From Acidobacteriaceae bacterium (GTDB taxonomy: Bacteria; Acidobacteriota; Terriglobia; Terriglobales; Acidobacteriaceae), in NCBI GenBank assembly GCA_003140785.1, contig PLKY01000067.1:374-12626 (forward strand): a DNA stretch of 12,253 nt, given 5' to 3'. Within the stretch, counting starts at the first letter, position 1. Each line of letters starts with the position of its first letter. The position numbers and the translations under genes are program-made. Positions 6,744 through 12,253 of the stretch are shown here, one piece after another. The notes under the pieces were generated by a model that saw nothing but the letters and a program-made list of their open reading frames with translations, did no database searches and was not told the DNA's origin.

Positions 6744-9041
6744 TCAGCGACCTGCGAGTGCGACGGTGCGTTCTTCATTACTGTCGTGCAACGAAACGTC
6801 CGTTCCGCCCTGCACTTCCTTACTGTACGAGTGCCCGGTGAGCAATCCAAGTACGAACCAGGCGAACAACGCTGCTCCAATCGCGAACAGGATGTCTCCG
6901 GGGACTCTCATCCAGCGCAGAGTCTGCATGGAGCCGGACTGCATGAACTCCGCGGAACGGGCGTACCATGTGCCGTGTTCAATCGATGCCCATGCCTGCA
7001 GCAGTCCCACCGGAAGCATGCTGAAGATCACCATGAAGATCAAGCCAAAGTTCAGAGACCAGAAGGAGAGTTTCAGCGGAGTCTCGTTCCACTTGCGACC
7101 TGGCATCAGCGCGCGGAGGCAAAACAGAGTGAGACCGAGACCGAGCATTCCGTAGATGCCGAATAGAGCCGTGTGACCGTGGACCGGAGTCAGGTTGAGT
7201 CCCTGGACGTAATAGAGCGAGATCGGCGGGTTGATGAGGAAGCCGAAAAGACCTGCTCCCACAAGATTCCAAAATGCAACTGCGACGAAGAAGTAGATGG
7301 GCCACTTGTAATTGGCGATCCACTGGGACTTCTTTGTCGGTTGCGCAAGGCGAATGTTTTTCCAGGCTTCATAGCCGATCAGCGTGAGGGGCACAACTTC
7401 AAATGCGCTGAAGATTGCTCCCAGGCCAATGACTGCGGGCGTGGCACCGGCGAAGTACAGGTGATGGAAGGTGCCGATGATTCCGCCGGACAGGAAGATG
7501 GTGGTCGAGAAGAGCGCAGCCTTGGTTGCGGTGCGAATCTCGATCAGCTTGAGCCGCGTGAAAAGGAAGCCGATCACGACTGTCGCGAATACTTCAAAGA
7601 AGCCTTCGACCCAGAGGTGAACTACCCACCAGCGCCAGTATTCAGCGGTGACGAGGTGGCTGCGTTGTCCGTACATCAGTCCAGCCGAGTAGAAGAGCGG
7701 AATAGCAATGCTGGAGATGAGGAACAGGATGAGAAGCGAGCGGTCCTCGCTCTTGCGAACGAGAGCCGGCTTCAAAGCTGCGACCATAAGGACAAGCCAG
7801 AGAACCAGTCCGATGAACAAAAGTATTTGCCAGAAGCGGCCGAGGTCGACGTATTCATAACCCTGGCTGCCGAACCAGAACCACATGTTGCCGAGCCGCT
7901 GCTGAATGCCCATCCACTCGCCCGCGAGTGAACCGCCGACAACGAGGATGAGCGCGCCGAAGAGTGCGTTGACGCCAAGCCGCTGATACTTTGGCTCGTG
8001 ACCGCTGACGGCGGGGCCAACATAAAGGCCTGTGGCCAACCATGACGTTGCGATCCAGAAAATGGCTAGCTGCAGATGCCATGTGCGCGTGACAGCATAG
8101 GGCAGATATTTTGCGAGCGGGAATCCGAAGAAGGACAGCCCCTCAACGCCGTAGTGAGCGGTCAAGACGCCCATCAAAATCTGAACGCCCCAGAGGATGA
8201 CCACCACATAGAAATACTTCAACGTCGCGCGTTGCGATGGGGTGGGTTTGAAGGCCAGGAATGGATCTTTTTCCGGGTAGGGCCCATGAACGAGTTCCTT
8301 CTCCTGCGACGCGTACCACCAGACAAGGCCGCCTATTCCCGCCAACAAGCCGACGAAACTCAGCACGCTCCAGAGGACTGCGCCGGACGTTGGTTCGTTG
8401 CCAATCAGGGGCTCATGCGGCCAATTATTGGTGTAAGTCGTCTCGGATCCAGGTCGATCCGTGCTGCAAGCCCACGAGGTCCACCAGAAGAATGCGGCAA
8501 GTTGATGCTGCTTTGCTGCGTTGGTCAATGCACCGCTCGGGATGGCATACGCCGACCTGCCGGTCGCAAAGACATCGGTGTAGTAGGCCCGAAGCTGCTG
8601 AAATGCCGCTTCGCGGTCGGCACTCAGCGTAACGCGATTGCGCGAGGCGTCGTACGTGTTCGTCCGCATCTCGCGAATCAGGCGCGCTTTGAAGATGGCC
8701 TGTTGGTCCGGCCCGAGAGACTCGAAATTCACCGCCCCAGCTCTGACAGCCCATGTGTTCAGCAGAATCTCCGATTCCCGGTGCAGCCAATCCGCGCTCC
8801 AATCGGGTGCAACATAAGCGCCGTGGCCCCAGACGGTACCGATTTCCTGTCCGCCAATTGACTGCCATACCCCTTGCCCATCCGTGATGGAACTCCCGGT
8901 GAAGAGAAGCTGCCCGTCAGTGTTGTACACGTCTGGGATGGGGGGAGCTTCGCTGATCATCTTCCTGCCGACTCCCCCGAGCACAGCGAAAGATCCAATA
9001 ATGACGATGGCCAGTGCCACCCAATAACGCTTGTAGGACAT
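6744..9041 (-). CDS. norB: Quinol-dependent nitric oxide reductase (qNOR)
   Basis: qNOR reduces two NO to N2O at the cytoplasmic membrane with electrons from quinol. At 765 aa it has the long single-subunit form: an N-terminal NorC-like extracytoplasmic domain (about 30-215, with no CxxCH haem-c motif, as expected for qNOR) and a haem-copper-oxidase-like core of about a dozen membrane helices. Ligands are visible. H322 (TRTWHLQ) and the HGH at 621-623 serve haem b and haem b3. H475 with H526-H527 hold the non-haem FeB. E479 in HLWVEGFFEVF and E548 are the Glu residues that distinguish NOR from oxidases. The segment WWTSWACSTDRPG and NNWPHEP (187-210) are typical of the family. ATG 9041 follows AGGGAG by four bases. 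It is preceded by its own operator-promoter 140-190 bp upstream and followed by a small cupin. Role here: NO detoxification rather than full denitrification, since no nitrite or N2O reductase is in view. Confidence 0.95.
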   Translation of the reverse strand: MSYKRYWVALAIVIIGSFAVLGGVGRKMISEAPPIPDVYNTDGQLLFTGSSITDGQGVWQSIGGQEIGTVWGHGAYVAPDWSADWLHRESEILLNTWAVRAGAVNFESLGPDQQAIFKARLIREMRTNTYDASRNRVTLSADREAAFQQLRAYYTDVFATGRSAYAIPSGALTNAAKQHQLAAFFWWTSWACSTDRPGSETTYTNNWPHEPLIGNEPTSGAVLWSVLSFVGLLAGIGGLVWWYASQEKELVHGPYPEKDPFLAFKPTPSQRATLKYFYVVVILWGVQILMGVLTAHYGVEGLSFFGFPLAKYLPYAVTRTWHLQLAIFWIATSWLATGLYVGPAVSGHEPKYQRLGVNALFGALILVVGGSLAGEWMGIQQRLGNMWFWFGSQGYEYVDLGRFWQILLFIGLVLWLVLMVAALKPALVRKSEDRSLLILFLISSIAIPLFYSAGLMYGQRSHLVTAEYWRWWVVHLWVEGFFEVFATVVIGFLFTRLKLIEIRTATKAALFSTTIFLSGGIIGTFHHLYFAGATPAVIGLGAIFSAFEVVPLTLIGYEAWKNIRLAQPTKKSQWIANYKWPIYFFVAVAFWNLVGAGLFGFLINPPISLYYVQGLNLTPVHGHTALFGIYGMLGLGLTLFCLRALMPGRKWNETPLKLSFWSLNFGLIFMVIFSMLPVGLLQAWASIEHGTWYARSAEFMQSGSMQTLRWMRVPGDILFAIGAALFAWFVLGLLTGHSYSKEVQGGTDVSLHDSNEERTVALAGR

Positions 9042-9185
9042 GATTCTCCCTCACTTAATTAGGACGAAAATGGTGCGAAATGCTCCTGAACGCGCCGAGA
9101 CCCGGGCAGGTAACTCTCATAAAACCGATGATGGGATGCTGCAAAGGTCATTGAAAGTCCCTGTTGAAGCAGTTGCACTGAGGCA

Positions 9186-9228
9186 ACAGTAGCGTTCAGT
9201 GAATAGGGAAAGCAGGGACTTAGGTCAC
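9186..9228 (-). promoter_or_regulatory. Operator (site B) and promoter of norB
   Basis: On the minus strand GTGACCTAAGTCCC occupies 9228-9215 and is followed, after 23 bp, by TACTGT at 9191-9186. As a -10 box this gives a start near 9179 with the operator centre at about -42.5. Fifteen of the 17 bases around it match site A (AGTGAC...AGTCCCTG). The norB leader would be about 138 nt, much longer than those of the other targets. Confidence 0.68.
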
Positions 9229-9285
9229 TACCCGGCGGAATTAGTTCAAAAATACAGAGATTCATCATCCCAGCAAGAAACGAGG

Positions 9286-9332
9286 CATGGTGTGGTTCAA
9301 ATCACACCATGACAAGCAGGACCGTTCGTCCT
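9286..9332 (-). repeat. Tandem hairpins after nnrS
   Basis: Two perfect inverted repeats lie just past the nnrS stop. AGGAC-(5)-GTCCT spans 9318-9332, and CATGGTGTG-(8)-CACACCATG spans 9286-9311. On the minus strand the nine-base stem is followed by CCTCGTTTCTTG, which is not a clean T-tract. They may end or protect the ric2-nnrS transcript, separating it from the norB promoter. The nine-base perfect stem is unlikely to be chance. Confidence 0.55.
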
Positions 9333-9342
9333 TTCCTGGATT

Positions 9343-10701
9343 TCATGTGGTTTTGTGCATTGGGCTAGAACTCTCCGTCATAAAGGCGCTGCGGCCCAGT
9401 AAGAAGGTGAGCATGAGGTTCGAAGCAAATAGAAGCACTCCACCCAATTCCAACATCCCTGAGACAGGTAGCACCTTCCATGCGAACGAGACTAGACCTT
9501 CATAGGCGAGGGGCTCTGAAGAAACGCGTAGCAGGCATCCTGTCTGGAGACACAGCAGACTAAGAAGCATCAAACGCTTACTGAAGATACTTTGAATCCC
9601 TGTGAAGTGAGGCAGGATCCGTGGCCCAATTGCGAACACCATCGTCGCTGCAAATCCTACTGTAAGCGCATGACGTGAGGCGCCCCAGATGCCGCCGTGC
9701 ACATCGGAAAATGCAGCCCATACACTCATCAATCCAGCCACGATCAGCCAGGCATAAGCCAGACGGACGAAGGTCGGAAAGCTTGGATGGATACCCTGAG
9801 TTTTTGCGCGCCCATGGGGCTCGTCCGCAAAGTGCAGTGCAAACCCAACCGTAACTGCGCTCAAGGAGAATAGGACCGTTGCGGGCTTGGGCCATCCTGC
9901 CACGCCGACGAGAACGCCCGCCAAATCCATGCATAATGCTGCCCGAAACCAACGAACATTGGGCTTCGAGATCGCAAGAAAGGTCGGCAGCCATCGCGCC
10001 GAGAATCCCCAAACTACCGGCACGACAAATCCCCATCCAAGCAGTGCGAGATATTTCTGGTCGAGCGAGTGCGGAAAGGACCGAAGGCCGCCCTGCATAG
10101 ACAATCGAACGCACTCGACGAAATTGAAAATCACAGCGGACGCGAGCCCCGCCGTCCCGACCAGGACGGAAACCATCCAGAGTTCCATTGGAGGCTTCGC
10201 TCGATTTCCTTGAGTTGATACTGGCAGTTTATGGTGTGAGGCTGCGAAGAGAAAAAGTATGACCGCCATGAGCTCAAATCCCGCGGAGACCGGGAGGAGC
10301 GCACGCCAATGCCATCCATATATGTTTGCGAACCACCGCATCCCTACACCGGAGGTCCAAAGCACGTAGCAGGAGAGAGGCACACGAAGGACCGACCGAC
10401 CATGCGCGGGTTGTGAATAGAATCCAATGCCAAGAATGAAGCTACCGATCCAGCCAAACATTTGAGCGTGGCCGTGTCCTTCAATCCATGCGGCCGGTAG
10501 TGTGCCGAGACCGTGATGCGCACTGATCGCCATCAGGTTCGAAAATCCCAACAAGGTCCCAGGCAAAGCCATAAAGAAGAGCCCGCTTAAGATCCACGCG
10601 CGGAGCATAAGGCTCTTCTGACGTTCGCGAGCAATGATTGCCGTATTGCCGTGGATTGCGCCTGTAGGGGCCGGCTGTTCGAACAACGGAAGCGTAGCCA
10701 T
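9343..10701 (-). CDS. nnrS: NnrS family haem-copper membrane protein
   Basis: NnrS proteins are polytopic membrane proteins with haem and copper that relieve nitrosative stress and are usually encoded beside NO or nitrite reductases. This one (452 aa) is hydrophobic nearly throughout, with about twelve membrane segments. Diagnostic blocks are EGHGHAQMFGWIGSFILG (residues 74-91, with H76 and H78) and ASRHALTVGFAATMVFAIGP (341-360, with H344), followed by LPHF (363-366, H365); these His are the likely metal or haem ligands. ATG 10701 begins two bases after the ric2 stop (TAG-TT-ATG), and its Shine-Dalgarno GAGGAG lies inside the last codons of ric2, so translation of the two is probably coupled. 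Expression would follow the ric2 promoter. Exact biochemical activity of NnrS is not firmly established. Confidence 0.88.
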   Translation of the reverse strand: MATLPLFEQPAPTGAIHGNTAIIARERQKSLMLRAWILSGLFFMALPGTLLGFSNLMAISAHHGLGTLPAAWIEGHGHAQMFGWIGSFILGIGFYSQPAHGRSVLRVPLSCYVLWTSGVGMRWFANIYGWHWRALLPVSAGFELMAVILFLFAASHHKLPVSTQGNRAKPPMELWMVSVLVGTAGLASAVIFNFVECVRLSMQGGLRSFPHSLDQKYLALLGWGFVVPVVWGFSARWLPTFLAISKPNVRWFRAALCMDLAGVLVGVAGWPKPATVLFSLSAVTVGFALHFADEPHGRAKTQGIHPSFPTFVRLAYAWLIVAGLMSVWAAFSDVHGGIWGASRHALTVGFAATMVFAIGPRILPHFTGIQSIFSKRLMLLSLLCLQTGCLLRVSSEPLAYEGLVSFAWKVLPVSGMLELGGVLLFASNLMLTFLLGRSAFMTESSSPMHKTT

Positions 10702-10703
10702 AA

Positions 10704-11435
10704 CTAACTCCTCACCTTGAGTGCTGCTTCCAGTTGAATGGCACGGGGAAACAAAACGTCGTTCTCGAGGTGGACGTGTTGCTTGAGGTCAGCCTCGAAT
10801 TCGCGGAGTCCAGAAAAGAGAGCGATATGCGTAGCGCACGCCCATGAGGGCGGTTCGAAGTGATTAGTCAGGCGGATGAGCTCGGCCACGATGTGGTCGG
10901 CGGACTCGTGTTCTTGTTCCATCATGAAGATCGGGTGCGTAACCGAACGGAAGCATGCGTGCGAGGGCGGGTAAGCGACGATCGATTCCTGATCCATTTG
11001 CGAGATGAACGGGAAGAGAACCTGCTCTTCCTTCTGAATATGCGTATACATCTCGCCACGGAACTTCTCAATCAGCTCGGCGACCTTCGCGAGTTTGGGC
11101 GCATGATCGCCCCGTGTCGCCGCCAGCTTCAAAGCCATTTCGGCGAGTCTCGGAAGCTCTTGACGAACACAATGGTGATGAATGCGGACGATGTGTTGAA
11201 CCAGGCGGGCGAGAGAAAGAGTTGCCGGATCCAAAGCCATGCCACCACGCTCCTGGGCCTCCGAATCGGTGAGTTTTTCGATGACTTGATCGACCGAGAG
11301 TTGCAGTTCCTGGCACGCTCCTTCGAGCGACAGATCAGCTTGCAAGCACAGGTCGATATCGAATCGGTGAAAGACTTTGGCCGAGGATGGATACTGCGTA
11401 ACGATTTCGCGAATGGACTGGGTTGAGGATGGCAT
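10704..11435 (-). CDS. RIC/YtfE/ScdA-family di-iron protein (paralogue 2), Cys-Cys motif degraded
   Basis: This second RIC-like protein (243 aa) has the same two-domain plan as the one at 2676-3395. All six hemerythrin-type iron ligands seen in E. coli YtfE have equivalents: H87, H132, E136, H176, H220 and E224. In the N-terminal DUF542 domain the Cys-Cys-Gly-Gly motif has become C30-L31-Q-A, so only the first Cys remains. Cys30-Cys31 are important for YtfE chemistry in the family, so its activity may differ or depend on a partner. I chose ATG 11435 over GTG 11441 because GGAGAG lies six bases before the ATG. It follows the crp/fnr gene after 76 bp, has its own operator-promoter there, and is coupled to nnrS downstream. 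Context points to iron-cluster repair or NO handling. Confidence 0.86.
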   Translation of the reverse strand: MPSSTQSIREIVTQYPSSAKVFHRFDIDLCLQADLSLEGACQELQLSVDQVIEKLTDSEAQERGGMALDPATLSLARLVQHIVRIHHHCVRQELPRLAEMALKLAATRGDHAPKLAKVAELIEKFRGEMYTHIQKEEQVLFPFISQMDQESIVAYPPSHACFRSVTHPIFMMEQEHESADHIVAELIRLTNHFEPPSWACATHIALFSGLREFEADLKQHVHLENDVLFPRAIQLEAALKVRS

Positions 11436-11453
11436 AAGCACTCTCCACCTGCA

Positions 11454-11495
11454 ACCGTACCGATCTGTAGAGAGCAGAGCAGTAACTTATGTCAC
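11454..11495 (-). promoter_or_regulatory. Operator (site E) and promoter of ric2-nnrS
   Basis: On the minus strand GTGACATAAGTTAC (11495-11482) is the most symmetric copy: each half differs at one base. TACGGT at 11459-11454 follows after exactly 22 bp. Read as a -10 box it sets the start near 11447 and the operator at -41.5, with the GGAGAG ribosome site of ric2 just inside the transcript. Confidence 0.7.
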
Positions 11496-11511
11496 TCGAA
11501 GTCCGGAAGTT

Positions 11512-12216
11512 CTAAGAAGTCGTCTCCAGCAAGGCCTTGAGGCCGTCTATATCCTTTACTACGATCTGTCGCGCGTCAACATCCAGAAGTCCCTCGGCCT
11601 GCAGGCGCATAAGGTTGCGGGAAACCAGTTCGCGTACCGTTCCAAGCTGATTGGCGAGTTCCTGATGGGTTGCCGGAAGTTGAAACTCGATTCCGAGAGA
11701 ACTCTGCTTGCCCTCGTTCTGGGCAAGTTTGAGCAGTGCCGATATGAGTCGCTGGCGGATTGTCGTAAACGACAATTCCTCGATGATACCCACTAGTCGC
11801 CGCAACCGCGCACCAACGACCTGGAGCACCTTGAGCGCGACTTCTGGATGTTCCATGCAGTACGCCTGAAAATCGCGGCGCGAAATGAACGCGATTTCTG
11901 CATCCTCGATCGCCGCAGCGGACGCGGGAAATGGCCCACCATCGAAGACTGGCAATTCCGCGACAGACTCGCCCGGAACATTCACAGCAAGTACCTGCTC
12001 GCGACCGCTCACAGACGTCTTGAAGATGCGAACTTTGCCTTGTGCAATGATGTGCAAGCCGTTGCAAGGCTCGCCCTCTGTGAAGAGCAACTCCCCAGCA
12101 CTAAATAGCTTGCGAACTGTTCGCACAGCGAGCGTTTTCAATTCTGTCGGCGTGAGGCTCGACAAAAGTGCAGTCTTCCCGAGGGCAGTTGCAAGATCGG
12201 TACGTTCAGCGGTCAC
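11512..12216 (-). CDS. Crp/Fnr family transcriptional regulator, probable NO/redox-responsive activator
   Basis: The protein (234 aa) has a cyclic-nucleotide-type beta-roll (about 16-130), a long dimer helix (about 125-155) and a C-terminal winged helix. The recognition helix reads TVRELVSRNL (193-202): R195, E196 and R200 match the DNA-reading residues of Crp, and E196, S199, R200 match Fnr. It has only two Cys (51, 120), so it cannot carry an Fnr-type [4Fe-4S] cluster. The Arg-Ser pair that binds cAMP in Crp is replaced (GGPFPASAAA, 93-102), so cAMP is unlikely. Haem- or NO-sensing relatives such as Dnr, NnrR or HcpR fit the neighbourhood best; the true effector is unknown. The start is a GTG with a poor Shine-Dalgarno. 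A TAAAAT box at 12228-12223 would start transcription at the GTG itself, suggesting a leaderless mRNA. It lies upstream of ric2-nnrS and norB on the same strand and has an operator copy before its own start. Confidence 0.87.
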   Translation of the reverse strand: MTAERTDLATALGKTALLSSLTPTELKTLAVRTVRKLFSAGELLFTEGEPCNGLHIIAQGKVRIFKTSVSGREQVLAVNVPGESVAELPVFDGGPFPASAAAIEDAEIAFISRRDFQAYCMEHPEVALKVLQVVGARLRRLVGIIEELSFTTIRQRLISALLKLAQNEGKQSSLGIEFQLPATHQELANQLGTVRELVSRNLMRLQAEGLLDVDARQIVVKDIDGLKALLETTS

Positions 12217-12222
12217 TCGGGA

Positions 12223-12249
12223 ATTTTAGCAGCCTGGGACTTTGGTCAC
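12223..12249 (-). promoter_or_regulatory. Operator (site C) upstream of the crp/fnr gene
   Basis: On the minus strand GTGACCAAAGTCCC occupies 12249-12236, 19 bp before the GTG start. The spacing differs from the other four: no TAnnnT box exists 22 bp downstream, but TAAAAT lies at 12228-12223. With that box as the -10, the operator covers the -35 and spacer, where a bound protein would normally block RNA polymerase. Autorepression is therefore likely. The site could also serve a divergent gene beyond the right edge. Confidence 0.6.
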
Positions 12250-12253
12250 TGCG

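Noticed and set aside
7173..8861. Long plus-strand open frames (252 and 261 aa) opposite norB
   Set aside because: They are antisense to an unmistakable qNOR, rich in charged low-complexity sequence, with no recognisable domain; they are by-products of norB codon use.
6744..9041. Cytochrome-c-dependent NorB or a haem-copper oxidase instead of qNOR
   Set aside because: The long N-terminal domain lacks a CxxCH haem-c site and no norC is adjacent; the Glu residues E479 and E548 and the FeB ligand set are those of NO reductases.
9059..9268. Minus-strand 69-aa open frame upstream of norB
   Set aside because: It runs through the operator and -10 box of norB, has no recognisable domain and no clear ribosome site.

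Overview
The window looks like a chromosomal segment of a free-living heterotroph, probably an Acidobacteriota (Terriglobia-like) bacterium. That guess rests on protein character (the GDP-mannose pyrophosphorylase type, the quinol NO reductase with NnrS, paired RIC proteins) and moderate GC; it is inference, not a database match. No rRNA, tRNA, CRISPR array or mobile element is visible.

Layout. Left part: a minus-strand cupin (53-487) diverges from a plus-strand pyruvate:quinone oxidoreductase (poxB-like, 836-2559) that is split by a one-base deletion near 1973. Next on the plus strand come a RIC/YtfE/ScdA-type di-iron protein (2676-3395), a DUF488 protein (3468-3824), a mannose-1-phosphate guanylyltransferase-like gene (4020-4982) and an FBP-type L-lactate dehydrogenase (5078-6028). 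The right half is entirely minus strand. In transcription order it holds a Crp/Fnr-family regulator (12216-11512), a second RIC paralogue (11435-10704) coupled to nnrS (10701-9343), and a quinol-dependent nitric oxide reductase norB (9041-6744) followed by a small cupin (6644-6325), also broken by a one-base deletion. The ldh and cupin genes converge over 6029-6324.

How it works together. The genes read as a nitric-oxide / nitrosative-stress island: NO reduction at the membrane (qNOR), a NO-response haem-copper membrane protein (NnrS), Fe-S/di-iron repair (two RICs), and two enzymes that redirect pyruvate (LDH to lactate, PoxB to acetate plus quinol). The unifying signal is a 14-bp palindrome, GTGAC-NNAA-GTCNC, found five times and always between genes: before ric1, ldh, norB, ric2-nnrS and the crp/fnr gene itself. 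In four of the five a TAnnnT -10 box lies a fixed 22-23 bp downstream, which puts the operator at about -41.5, the geometry of a class II Crp/Fnr activator. I infer that the regulator encoded here controls this whole set, including the lactate dehydrogenase. The two RIC paralogues also show complementary loss: one keeps the Cys-Cys motif but lacks two iron-binding His residues, and the other keeps all iron ligands but has lost the second Cys.
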